Source of the DNA: Drosophila persimilis
Lineage: Eukaryota; Arthropoda; Insecta; Diptera; Drosophilidae
Assembly (NCBI RefSeq): GCF_003286085.1
Contig: NW_020825487.1
Location: 62,001 to 126,000 of the forward strand
DNA length: 64,000 nt
Direction: 5' to 3'
The notes under the pieces are model-generated. The model had not been told where the DNA came from. It worked only from the letters and a program-made list of their open reading frames with translations, and ran no database searches. Position 1 is the stretch's first letter. Each line of letters starts with the position of its first letter. Shown in pieces: positions 55,042 to 64,000 of the stretch. A program made the position numbers and the translations under genes.

Positions 55042-56501
55042 CTATCCTTCATTTGCTGCATCGCCTTTTGGTACTGCGGGCACCTCGAACTCGTCGTTTG
55101 GTGCTTCGGGTCCTTCACCCGGTGGCGCTTGCAAAGAATGCAACTTGGTTCGTCTTTGCAATCTTTGGCCTGGTGGTCGGCTCCTGCGCAATTGTAGCAG
55201 CACTTCGTGAAATCTTGGCTGCTCTTACAATTAGGCGCGATGTGGCCAAACTCCATGCACTTGTAGCATCTTCGGGGAGTTGACTTGGGTCGTATTCTGC
55301 AATACCCCCACCCCAGGCGAATTCTTCCTTTCTCCAGGAGGGGCTTTGCTATAGCCGGTGGAACTTTCAGGGTCAGGGTCTGCGTGCTCCTATAGGCTGG
55401 TCTGATGGAGATGGCTGCGGCCTCGCATATTTCCACCCCTGCCTGCGCTTTGAGTTCCGCTAGGACTTCCTCTTGGGTGGACACTTCGTCTATGTCCCTT
55501 ACCTCCAAGATGACAGTTTCGGTAAGACTCCTTACTTCAACCGTGCTTCCTAGCGCCTCCTTGACTGCTGCCTGCATCTCTTGGGTTCTCGGGTCCGCCG
55601 ATTTTTCTAGCATCAGCAACAGCTCTCCTTTTGCTGTGCGTCGCACCCCTTGCACCGATTGCCCTAGCTTTTTAAGACTTGGCTCTGTCTTGACCTTCCT
55701 TAGGATGTCTGCATATGAGACAGTGCCGGTGGCGGCGATGACTATTGCATCGCTGCGTGGCGGTCTTGGTCGTTGCTGCTGCTTTGGCTTTGGCCTTTGC
55801 CTGGCTACGACCTTCACCCACCCTACCTCTCGCTCCTTTGGGGCGTCCTCCGGTCCCTTGCGAGCTACGGCGTCCCTCATTTGGCCTTCCTGCGGCTTCT
55901 TCTCCGTTTTTTTTGACTTCTTGGGTCCATGTTTTGGCTTCTTCGGTCTTGGGGACGGGGACGGGGACGAGTGGGTGGTGTTCCTGGGCTCTGGCCGTGC
56001 CCTCTTTCCCGCCCTCTCCGTCACTGCCGGCTGTGCAACCTTGGCTACAGCCTGCTCCGCCGAGATCGCCTGCCAGCACGATTCCAACTCTCGCTGCAGA
56101 TATTCGATCTCATCCACCAGATCCCTCATTGGGTTCGTGATGGACCTCTTTGGGAGCACCATCAGCTTCCTCAACTCTCTGGCCTTTTGGCCCAAGCTCG
56201 CCAAATGCGCCATGGCCCTCTCCTTCGGGTCTGCTTGCTCCTCTTGGGGGCGCTGCAGCGTTGGAGGAGAGGATCTTGCGCGCTCCTCCACTGCTTCCGC
56301 CGGCTGGTTTGGCGATCGCGCCAGAGCATTTCTCCGGCGAAAGGGATTCTCCTCATCCCAGGCGAATGAGCTTGTCAGCGGAGTGCTGCAAGCCGCAGCT
56401 TGTTCCCGCTGATCGCTCATCTCCGATCTGGCCGTTGATCTGGCAACTCCGGTTGCTGCGGCCGCGCCCTCTATTGGCCAGACGCTGTCGTTTTCCAGCA
56501 C
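55038..56501 (-). CDS. LINE ORF1: Gag-like RNA-binding protein
   Basis: 487 residues: a charged P/R/K-rich N-terminal half, a central conserved Gag region (about 290-400), then three CCHC zinc knuckles (about 409-455; CYKCMEFGHIAPNC is the first). It packages LINE RNA in ribonucleoprotein particles. The first ATG (56499-56501) is taken as the start. Its stop overlaps the ORF2 start. Confidence 0.9.
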   Translation of the reverse strand: MLENDSVWPIEGAAAATGVARSTARSEMSDQREQAAACSTPLTSSFAWDEENPFRRRNALARSPNQPAEAVEERARSSPPTLQRPQEEQADPKERAMAHLASLGQKARELRKLMVLPKRSITNPMRDLVDEIEYLQRELESCWQAISAEQAVAKVAQPAVTERAGKRARPEPRNTTHSSPSPSPRPKKPKHGPKKSKKTEKKPQEGQMRDAVARKGPEDAPKEREVGWVKVVARQRPKPKQQQRPRPPRSDAIVIAATGTVSYADILRKVKTEPSLKKLGQSVQGVRRTAKGELLLMLEKSADPRTQEMQAAVKEALGSTVEVRSLTETVILEVRDIDEVSTQEEVLAELKAQAGVEICEAAAISIRPAYRSTQTLTLKVPPAIAKPLLEKGRIRLGWGYCRIRPKSTPRRCYKCMEFGHIAPNCKSSQDFTKCCYNCAGADHQAKDCKDEPSCILCKRHRVKDPKHQTTSSRCPQYQKAMQQMKDR

Positions 56502-56896
56502 TTAGCCTCCAGTCAGCTGTTCTTCCGTCGTTTTCCAACACCACTTGCGGTGTGCTTGGCCAATTTTGCCCAAAAACAAAAAGAAGGCAGCAACCAACAA
56601 GTGGCGCCAAGAATCACAGCGAAGAAGAATAGGAAAACAGGCACTTACCTGCTCCTCCTTCCCCCCCCTTCGGCCTATGGCTCGACGGCGTCCCACTGGG
56701 ATTTCGGCCAGTACTATTGGCCAGGTGGCCGCTTCTCTGCTTGCGGACTTGCGTTCCGCGCAGGTAAGTAACGCAGCACTACTATGGCTCGCGCTAACTA
56801 CTCTTTGCCTCTTTTCCAGGCTAACTTCCGACGTTTTCCACTGAATTATACGGAACGATTTAAAAACACGACCGCACTCACTAGAATACACAGAAT

Positions 56897-57335
56897 GTGT
56901 AGTTGTTGCTGTTTGTCTTTGTGTAGGTGCTGGCTGGGCTATGGCTTGGATCGACCCGTTGCAACAGGTTCGATCCGTTCGTGTGTGTGTGGCTGCCCGT
57001 TGGCCGTTTTGGCGCTCTGCTCCTGCGCGTCGGCTTGCCGGCTCTCCTCCGTCTTCTCCCTCTCCCGTTACTCTCGAACGGTTTTGAATGTTCGAGAGCG
57101 TGAGAGGCGGGAAAAGCGGCAGCGAGAGCGGCGTCCTATCGGCCTTTCCCTTTTTGTTTGGCGGGTTTTTGGAATTTGGCGGGGTTGCGGGACTTGCAGT
57201 TGGTATTTTTGGTATTGGCGCTGCTGTTTTGATGGGGCTCGAGGGGGGAGTGGCTGTGGCCGTGGATATGTCGGCCATGGCAATGGCTGGGTACTCACTC
57301 GATGGGTGACTGAAGTAGGCAATGAAAATTTGCAA
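56897..57335 (-). pseudogene. gag: Gag of unit 0, 5' portion
   Basis: Continues the gag frame upstream of the LINE. The frame opens at a different Met than in unit 1, because the C run here (minus strand, about 57242-57247) is one base shorter than in unit 1. The frame runs into LINE sequence at 56896. Confidence 0.7.
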
Positions 57336-57424
57336 TGGCTGTTTGCATTAGTGGCTGTGTGTTGTTGTTGGCAAATGGCTCATGTCTAATGTTTCTCTGT
57401 GCTTCTTGTATTGGCTGCTCTGTT

Positions 57425-57460
57425 GTCAAGGATGGGATGGGATGGGATGGGAAGGGGATA
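57425..57460. repeat. GGATG pentamer repeat, unit 0/1 junction side
   Basis: Four to five tandem GGATG copies followed by GGAAGGGG. The same array is at about 61543-61570. It lies upstream of gag on the coding strand. Confidence 0.8.
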
Positions 57461-58311
57461 AATGCCTGCTCCCGTATAACCGCCCGGATACTTTAAACTT
57501 CCGGATCTTACGATCCGGGCGCGAGTAGCTCCGAAGAGTCGACCGCATAGCATCTTGTGGGCGGTTGTAATGGCTTTATTGGGGCGTTTGGCAGAGTGGC
57601 GATGGTTTGCAGTGTTCATTTTATTCCTGCTCAGCCTCATTTGGTCTTTAGTGGCATTTGAAGTGGGAGGGGGGGGGGTGGGTGTGGAAATTGGCTGGGC
57701 GTATATTGCCGAAGTTGGCGGCCGATAACACACTAGCATTGAGAAATGCAATTTAAATTTGAATTGGCTTTTTGCTGTGTTATCGGTCAATGGTCTGGTA
57801 TTTGCGTGGTATTTTTGGTGATACCAGATGTCAGGGGAAATATGGGAATGGCAGATAGGTGGGGAAGAAGAGGAAAAAGGTAATAAAACTAATCAAAAAC
57901 TACTAAAAATATACAATTAACTACAGAAAAACTACATTAATTTACAAAAACTTATTTCTAATATCACAGGCAAGTAATCTAGCTAAAACTATGGACAAAC
58001 TATCTACGGACATGCAAAAACTACAGAAACAACCGGATTGACATCTACAACAAAAACATTGATGCAGACAAGGTAAATAAACGATAATTGACATACATTT
58101 ACACACATATAAACATATTAATTACAATTTATTTTATTTCTAACAGGAGGACAACAACAACGGATCACCGGCGGGCATAACAAACGCAATGCGAACATTA
58201 CGCTGTATACCGGCCGGCTCTGTTGTCCCCCTGTGTGTTGTTTATTGGTGATGGCTGGATTGGTGGTGTTGGCGTGCATCGTGGGCAAAGTTGGAGATAG
58301 CGAGCGGCTCT

Positions 58312-58640
58312 AGTCCGGCCGCCCACGTTGCATCTGTCAGGTGGAGATTGCGCATCCAATCGAGTGGCACTGGTCCGGCCACCCGAGATGCATTGTCCAG
58401 TGTGTTGGCATTGGCATCGAAGTGTGATGCCAACGAGTCATGTTATTGGCCGCATCCGAGTGGCTGCTGGTCCGGCCACCAGGATGCGTTGTCGATTGTG
58501 ATGTTGTTGGCCGCATCCGAGTGGCTGCTGGTCCGGCCACCAGGATGCGCTGTCAGTTGGATTGGCCTGGCCTCCTCGGCCACGTTCGTCGTCAGTTTTT
58601 AATGGCGTTTTGATTGGCTGCTGGTCCGGCCATCCAGATG
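58312..58640. repeat. GGTCCGGCC motif cluster, unit 1
   Basis: Five copies (cores at about 58314, 58374, 58471, 58532, 58625) of a CTGGTCCGGCCACC motif, usually followed by a GATGC/CATCC element. Also in unit 0, in unit 2 (62422-62750) and in the diverged element (45970-46360), where CCACC and CCGCC versions alternate. Confidence 0.8.
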
Positions 58641-58753
58641 AGGTGTTTGTTTTTGGCGTTTGATTTTTAATTTATGTTTATTTGCAGGTACTTTCGGCGT
58701 TTGGATGTTGTTGCTGGCGACCCTTGTCTTATTTGTGTTGGCGTAAAAAGCAG

Positions 58754-58811
58754 GTGAGTATTTGTGTTTTTATTGGCAGCCTCCTTCATGATTCTCCTTC
58801 TTCTTTTGCAG
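58754..58811 (+). other. Intron-like segment antisense to gag, unit 1
   Basis: AGCAG|GTGAGTATT donor and CTTCTTTTGCAG acceptor 58 bp apart; repeated at 62864-62921. Further pairs in this unit are 58073-58146 and 59088-59159. Confidence 0.5.
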
Positions 58812-59196
58812 GATTTGCTGGCGTCTGGCGGCTCAACACCGGGCCATCCCGCCCTCACATAATTGGCATGAGAGACGGGTGTGACCGAGTGGAGCGGCAA
58901 CAGGCGCCAGCATCTGCGTCGTCGTTTGGAATGGCAGCTGTTGGTTGAGAGTGGCGTGACGTCATTGTGATGGTGTGGTGGCAGCGTCATCAGTAAGAGG
59001 CCTCCTTTTCCGCCCATTTGGCAGGAAATTGTCATTGTTGATGGCGTGGCAGCTTCTTGTTGGTCAGCTCTGTCTGGTGATTGGCAGGTACGTGTGATTT
59101 CGTGTGTTTTGGCAGTCTTTCTTTGTTGTCTGTATTGACGTCTTTTTCTTCGTTGGCAGACAGCAGTGGCTGTCTCGGGAACGACGATTGGGCACA

Positions 59197-61434
59197 TCAA
59201 TAGGCACCGCCCGATCGCATGCTTTCGCGTGCGCTGGCCATTTGTGCCCTCCATATTTCGCCCAGGCCATCCAGCGCGTCAAATGGATCGTGGTCGATCC
59301 ATTCGTCGTCATCCTCGTCGTCAATTGCTTCGCAGTCCATATCGGATTCAGAGTCCGATATGGCTGCGGCGTCATGGTGCGTATTTGGTGCTGGTCTTGG
59401 TGATGGCTGTGTGGATGCTGCTGCTGCTGTTGTTGTCTGTAGTGGCGGCACTCCTCCCGTGCTCTCGTCCCTTGCCTGCAGCAGGTTTGTCAGTTTCGTT
59501 GTGATTTCTGCCAGTTTTTCTTCCAGCTCTCTAATTTTACCGGCATATCTTTTCAGATTTTGAGCGCAGCTGCCATCGCACTGAGCTGCTGGCCGCTGCT
59601 GTTGCTGGTGTTGGCGTGGCGTCGGAGCACGATTTGGGATCGGCTGCATCGGCTGGACCCTTTGGTATTGGCGCCCCTCGGCCAGTGGCTGGGGATGTTG
59701 GTCGCGATGCTGTAGCTGTTGCCGATGCTGCCGACCCAGACCGCGCTGACGTTGCTGCTGCAGCTGTGGGTGGAGTGGCTGTGTGGGTGGCTGCTGTTGC
59801 TGCAACTGTCGCTGTAGTGGCTGCTGGTGACGTTGTGGTGGCTGCTGGAGACGATGTGCTGGCTGTTGCTGCTGAATTGGCTGTTGCATTGGCTGGGGCT
59901 GCTGAGGCTGAGGTGGCTGAGGCTGCTGCTGCTGCCGTCGATGCTCCTCCTCCCTGGCGACCCTGTGGGCCAGGAGCCGCTGCCTGGCTGCCTTGTAGGC
60001 GCTGCAGCCCTTGTAGGCGCTGATGTGCTGGCCCTGGCAGTTGGCGCATTTAGGATTGACGGCCCTTGGCTTGCTGCACTCCGTCGTCAGGTGCCCGCCC
60101 GCGCATTTCATGCAGACAGCAGCGCGTCTACAATATGCGCGGGTGTGGCCAAACACCTGACATCGATGGCACTGGGCAGGGTCACGGGAGACTCCAAGTC
60201 TCTCAACCGTGACGTGCCTCCCACCCAGGCGTCTCAGCTTCAACACATCGAATTGGCCACGGTCCGGTTTGGGGGCAATCTCAGCCTCGAAGAGGTTGAA
60301 TCGGCGGCTGCGATCGAATCGATCGGTGATCGCCCGATTATACCGGACCGTGTACCCCTCGGCCTGCATGCAGTCCCGGAACCAGTCAGAGGGCGTGGAA
60401 TGGGGAAGACCTCGGATGAGGATCCTCAATCCTCTGTCCTCCACAGGCTGATGACCGAACTCGCCGTGCCGGATATCATTGGCAATGGCAAGGGTGTGTG
60501 TATTGGGAGTGGCAGTAGTTGTGTTGGTGTTGGTTATGGCGATGGTGCTGGTGTTAGTGGCGGTGACGGTGTTGGTGTTTGTATTTGTAATTTCGTTGGC
60601 GTCATTATTTGTATTGATATTGTCAGTATTAGTATTAGTAGTGGCAGAGGCAGAGGCAGGGGCAGGGGCATGTGTTGGCTGTGCAGATTGCGGCAGAGAG
60701 GCAGGAGCGGCAACTGTGTTGGTGTTGGCGGTTTTTGTTGTCCGCTTCTGCTGCTTTTGCTGTTGCTGCCGCAGCTCGTGCTGCCTCAGCTGCTCCTGGA
60801 CAATGGCCTCCAGCTCCTCCATGGTTTGCCTCTTTTTAATAGGCCTCTTGATTGGCGGTCGCTGCTGGTGTTGGTGGTGATGGCGGCCCCGTCGTCTGGC
60901 CTGCTTCCTCTCAGCCTCATCCTCATCGTCACTCCCACTGTCGATGAGGGCGCAGCGTCGTTTCGGTGTTGGTGGGATTGGCTGTGATTGTGGCTGTGTT
61001 TGTGGTAGTGTAGTTGTTGCTGTTTGTCTTTGTGTAGGTGCTGGCTGGGCTATGGCTTGGATCGACCCGTTGCAACAGGTTCGATCCGTTCGTGTGTGTG
61101 TGGCTGCCCGTTGGCCGTTTTGGCGCTCTGCTCCTGCGCGTCGGCTTGCCGGCTCTCCTCCGTCTTCTCCCTCTCCCGTTACTCTCGAACGGTTTTGAAT
61201 GTTCGAGAGCGTGAGAGGCGGGAAAAGCGGCAGCGAGAGCGGCGTCCTATCGGCCTTTCCCTTTTTGTTTGGCGGGTTTTTGGAATTTGGCGGGGTTGCG
61301 GGACTTGCAGTTGGTATTTTTGGTATTGGCGCTGCTGTTTTGATGGGGCTCGAGGGGGGGAGTGGCTGTGGCCGTGGATATGTCGGCCATGGCAATGGCT
61401 GGGTACTCACTCGATGGGTGACTGAAGTAGGCAA
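59197..61434 (-). CDS. gag: Gag of unit 1 (jockey-superclade, HeT-A-like)
   Basis: 745 codons. Order: P/T-rich N-terminus; basic, Q-rich segment; T/N repeat (about 250-320); PRE_C2HC-type domain (about 341-415, L-R-I-L-I-R-G-L-P start); three zinc knuckles (about 420-468; CHRCQVFGHTRAYC, CMKCAGGHLTTEC, CANCQGQHISAYKGC); a long Q/P region; CDGSC followed by a coiled coil; an acidic tail ending S-G-G-A-Y. The zinc-domain pair is diagnostic of jockey, HeT-A and TART Gag. No ORF2 follows within the unit. The N-terminal start is uncertain because a homopolymer difference changes it between units. Intact in this copy. Confidence 0.85.
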   Translation of the reverse strand: MPTSVTHRVSTQPLPWPTYPRPQPLPPSSPIKTAAPIPKIPTASPATPPNSKNPPNKKGKADRTPLSLPLFPPLTLSNIQNRSRVTGEGEDGGEPASRRAGAERQNGQRAATHTRTDRTCCNGSIQAIAQPAPTQRQTATTTLPQTQPQSQPIPPTPKRRCALIDSGSDDEDEAERKQARRRGRHHHQHQQRPPIKRPIKKRQTMEELEAIVQEQLRQHELRQQQQKQQKRTTKTANTNTVAAPASLPQSAQPTHAPAPASASATTNTNTDNINTNNDANEITNTNTNTVTATNTSTIAITNTNTTTATPNTHTLAIANDIRHGEFGHQPVEDRGLRILIRGLPHSTPSDWFRDCMQAEGYTVRYNRAITDRFDRSRRFNLFEAEIAPKPDRGQFDVLKLRRLGGRHVTVERLGVSRDPAQCHRCQVFGHTRAYCRRAAVCMKCAGGHLTTECSKPRAVNPKCANCQGQHISAYKGCSAYKAARQRLLAHRVAREEEHRRQQQQPQPPQPQQPQPMQQPIQQQQPAHRLQQPPQRHQQPLQRQLQQQQPPTQPLHPQLQQQRQRGLGRQHRQQLQHRDQHPQPLAEGRQYQRVQPMQPIPNRAPTPRQHQQQQRPAAQCDGSCAQNLKRYAGKIRELEEKLAEITTKLTNLLQARDESTGGVPPLQTTTAAAASTQPSPRPAPNTHHDAAAISDSESDMDCEAIDDEDDDEWIDHDPFDALDGLGEIWRAQMASARESMRSGGAY

Positions 61435-62010
61435 TGAAAATTTGCAATGGCTGTTTGCATTAGTGGCTGTGTGTTGTTGTTGGCAAATGGCTCATGTCTA
61501 ATGTTTCTCTGTGCTTCTTGTATTGGCTGCTCTGTTGTCAAGGATGGGATGGGATGGGATGGGAAGGGGATAAATGCCTGCTCCCGTATAACCGCCCGGA
61601 TACTTTAAACTTCCGGATCTTACGATCCGGGCGCGAGTAGCTCCGAAGAGTCGACCGCATAGCATCTTGTGGGCGGTTGTAATGGCTTTATTGGGGCGTT
61701 TGGCAGAGTGGCGATGGTTTGCAGTGTTCATTTTATTCCTGCTCAGCCTCATTTGGTCTTTAGTGGCATTTGAAGTGGGAGGGGGGGGTGGGTGTGGAAA
61801 TTGGCTGGGCGTATATTGCCGAAGTTGGCGGCCGATAACACACTAGCATTGAGAAATGCAATTTAAATTTGAATTGGCTTTTTGCTGTGTTATCGGTCAA
61901 TGGTCTGGTATTTGCGTGGTATTTTTGGTGATACCAGATGTCAGGGGAAATATGGGAATGGCAGATAGGTGGGGAAGAAGAGGAAAAAGGTAATAAAACT
62001 AATCAAAAAC
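61435..62010. other. Non-coding region upstream of unit 1 gag
   Basis: Holds the GGATG repeat, a possible hairpin (CCGGATC/GATCCGG at about 61612-61630) and a G8 run near 61780. The matching DNA in the previous unit is 57340-57900. This is where a promoter would be expected; none is recognised. Confidence 0.5.
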
Positions 62011-62421
62011 TACTAAAAATATACAATTAACTACAGAAAAACTACATTAATTTACAAAAACTTATTTCTAATATCACAGGCAAGTAATCTAGCTAAAACT
62101 ATGGACAAACTATCTACGGACATGCAAAAACTACAGAAACAACCGGATTGACATCTACAACAAAAACATTGATGCAGACAAGGTAAATAAACGATAATTG
62201 ACATACATTTACACACATATAAACATATTAATTACAATTTATTTTATTTCTAACAGGAGGACAACAACAACGGATCACCGGCGGGCATAACAAACGCAAT
62301 GCGAACATTACGCTGTATACCGGCCGGCTCTGTTGTCCCCCTGTGTGTTGTTTATTGGTGATGGCTGGATTGGTGGTGTTGGCGTGCATCGTGGGCAAAG
62401 TTGGAGATAGCGAGCGGCTCT

Positions 62422-62750
62422 AGTCCGGCCGCCCACGTTGCATCTGTCAGGTGGAGATTGCGCATCCAATCGAGTGGCACTGGTCCGGCCACCCGAGATG
62501 CATTGTCCAGTGTGTTGGCATTGGCATCGAAGTGTGATGCCAACGAGTCATGTTATTGGCCGCATCCGAGTGGCTGCTGGTCCGGCCACCAGGATGCGTT
62601 GTCGATTGTGATGTTGTTGGCCGCATCCGAGTGGCTGCTGGTCCGGCCACCAGGATGCGCTGTCAGTTGGATTGGCCTGGCCTCCTCGGCCACGTTCGTC
62701 GTCAGTTTTTAATGGCGTTTTGATTGGCTGCTGGTCCGGCCATCCAGATG
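62422..62750. repeat. GGTCCGGCC motif cluster, unit 2
   Basis: Identical in layout to 58312-58640. Confidence 0.8.
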
Positions 62751-63306
62751 AGGTGTTTGTTTTTGGCGTTTGATTTTTAATTTATGTTTATTTGCAGGTA
62801 CTTTCGGCGTTTGGATGTTGTTGCTGGCGACCCTTGTCTTATTTGTGTTGGCGTAAAAAGCAGGTGAGTATTTGTGTTTTTATTGGCAGCCTCCTTCATG
62901 ATTCTCCTTCTTCTTTTGCAGGATTTGCTGGCGTCTGGCGGCTCAACACCGGGCCATCCCGCCCTCACATAATTGGCATGAGAGACGGGTGTGACCGAGT
63001 GGAGCGGCAACAGGCGCCAGCATCTGCGTCGTCGTTTGGAATGGCAGCTGTTGGTTGAGAGTGGCGTGACGTCATTGTGATGGTGTGGTGGCAGCGTCAT
63101 CAGTAAGAGGCCTCCTTTTCCGCCCATTTGGCAGGAAATTGTCATTGTTGATGGCGTGGCAGCTTCTTGTTGGTCAGCTCTGTCTGGTGATTGGCAGGTA
63201 CGTGTGATTTCGTGTGTTTTGGCAGTCTTTCTTTGTTGTCTGTATTGACGTCTTTTTCTTCGTTGGCAGACAGCAGTGGCTGTCTCGGGAACGACGATTG
63301 GGCACA

Positions 63307-64000
63307 TCAATAGGCACCGCCCGATCGCATGCTTTCGCGTGCGCTGGCCATTTGTGCCCTCCATATTTCGCCCAGGCCATCCAGCGCGTCAAATGGATCG
63401 TGGTCGGTCCATTCGTCGTCATCCTCGTCGTCAATTGCTTCGCAGTCCTAATCGGATTCAGAGTCCGATATGGCTGCGGCGTCATGGTGCGTATTTGGTG
63501 CTGGTCTTGGTGATGGCTGTGTGGATGCTGCTGCTGCTGTTGTTGTCTGTAGTGGCGGCACTCCTCCCGTGCTCTCGTCCCTTGCCTGCAGCAGGTTTGT
63601 CAGTTTCGTTGTGATTTCTGCCAGTTTTTCTTCCAGCTCTCTAATTTTACCGGCATATCTTTTCAGATTTTGAGCGCAGCTGCCATCGCACTGAGCTGCT
63701 GGCCGCTGCTGTTGCTGGTGTTGGCGTGGCGTCGGAGCACGATTTGGGATCGGCTGCATCGGCTGGACCCTTTGGTATTGGCGCCCCTCGGCCAGTGGCT
63801 GGGGATGTTGGTCGCGATGCTGTAGCTGTTGCCGATGCTGCCGACCCAGACCGCGCTGACGTTGCTGCTGCAGCTGTGGGTGGAGTGGCTGTGTGGGTGG
63901 CTGCTGTTGCTGCAACTGTCGCTGTAGTGGCTGCTGGTGACGTTTTGGTGGCTGCTGGAGACGATGTGCTGGCTGTTGCTGCTGAATTGGCTGTTGCATT
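63307..64000 (-). pseudogene. gag: Gag of unit 2, C-terminal part, with premature stop (runs off window)
   Basis: Same as unit 1 except that the codons GAT ATG become GAT TAG (TAG at 63448-63450), ending the frame 47 codons early and removing most of the acidic tail. One further amino-acid change (Q to K) is at about 63945. The N-terminal part is beyond the right edge. Confidence 0.75.

Larger units (their letters stand above)
51867..56896 (-). mobile_element. Complete R1-clade non-LTR retrotransposon (Waldo-like)
   Basis: 5030 bp inserted in unit 0 gag. On the minus strand: 5' UTR (56502-56896), ORF1, ORF2, 3' UTR and a tail of about 37 A. Comparison with unit 1 shows the target GTAGTGTAGTTG, with GTGT at 51863-51866 and 56897-56900 as a 4-bp duplication. 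Endonuclease plus RT without RNase H, and a C-terminal zinc motif, place it in the R1 clade. The ACAC target on the element strand agrees with the (ACAY)n preference known for Waldo. Both ORFs and the tail are intact, so it is young and possibly active. Confidence 0.85.
48786..64000 (-). mobile_element. Tandem array of a gag-only retroelement (HeT-A-like), 4110-bp period
   Basis: Three head-to-tail units: unit 0 (48786 to about 57900, split by a LINE at 51867-56896), unit 1 (about 57900-62010) and unit 2 (about 62010 to the edge). Landmarks in units 1 and 2 are 4110 bp apart (58201/62311, 58682/62792, 59197/63307) and almost identical. Each unit has one minus-strand gag and no reverse transcriptase. 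The coding strand is C/A-rich and G-poor. Gag type, lack of pol, head-to-tail order and strand bias recall HeT-A telomeric elements. No oligo-A tail was found at unit junctions, so DNA-level amplification is an alternative. Confidence 0.75.

Noticed and set aside
56502-57335. 277-codon ORF spanning the LINE 5' border
   Set aside because: A chance chimera of unit 0 gag and LINE 5' UTR.
57540-57600. Possible tRNA-like GC-rich segment near the GGATG repeat
   Set aside because: No cloverleaf, anticodon arm or A/B boxes could be arranged.
59827-60987. Long plus-strand ORFs (also 50703-51842, 55405-56412) opposite gag and LINE ORF1
   Set aside because: They mirror the low-complexity Q/P/T-rich coding strands; their products are V/L/G/C repeats without domains. 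They are shadows of the real genes.

Overview
This is eukaryotic DNA from a fly, almost certainly a Drosophila (about 0.85). The evidence is Ty3/gypsy, BEL/Pao, LINE and Helentron/DINE-1 families of the Drosophila type, fly-style 50-75 bp introns, and two recognisable animal genes. Nothing is bacterial. The window is a nested transposon landscape around only two host loci, both damaged. That is what one expects of pericentromeric or subtelomeric heterochromatin or a degenerating (neo-)Y. An obscura-group origin is a guess only.

Layout. (1) 1-16037: a minus-strand errantivirus (gypsy/17.6/297 type: LTR, PBS, gag, pol, env; env runs off the left edge). It is cut in pol by a complete, apparently young Ulysses/Osvaldo-like LTR element (1615-11967) with two 2252-bp LTRs and a 4-bp AATT target duplication. 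(2) 16038-23073: a Helentron with one intact 2113-codon Rep/helicase/endonuclease ORF. Its 5' part is separated by the errantivirus, and its 3' hairpin terminus is present. (3) 23168-33384: DINE-1/INE-1-type non-autonomous relatives that carry the same termini, mixed with BEL/Pao LTR and coding remnants. (4) 33385-36985: BEL LTR plus decayed pol. (5) 37434-40523: the only host genes, a TBC1D13-like RabGAP pseudogene (+) and a convergent M17 leucyl-aminopeptidase-like gene (-) with one frameshift and lost catalytic residues. (6) 40805-44672: an old DINE, a Pao-like pol with 3' LTR, and a full DINE. (7) 45770-64000: gag-only retroelements of the jockey superclade, all on the minus strand. One is a diverged copy. 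The others form a head-to-tail array with a 4110-bp period, one unit of which is split by a complete 5.0-kb R1-clade LINE (51867-56896). An inverted DINE pair (47095-48785) separates the diverged copy from the array.

How it fits together. The Helentron is a credible source of enzyme for the DINE copies, because both share a terminal hairpin and the same last 16 bases. The gag-only tandem units, without reverse transcriptase, C/A-rich on the coding strand and with intron-like signals on the opposite strand, resemble HeT-A-type telomeric retroelements. This is the part of the window most likely to be undescribed. Three elements still look intact (the Ulysses-like element, the R1-clade LINE and the Helentron ORF), so transposition here is recent, while the host genes decay.
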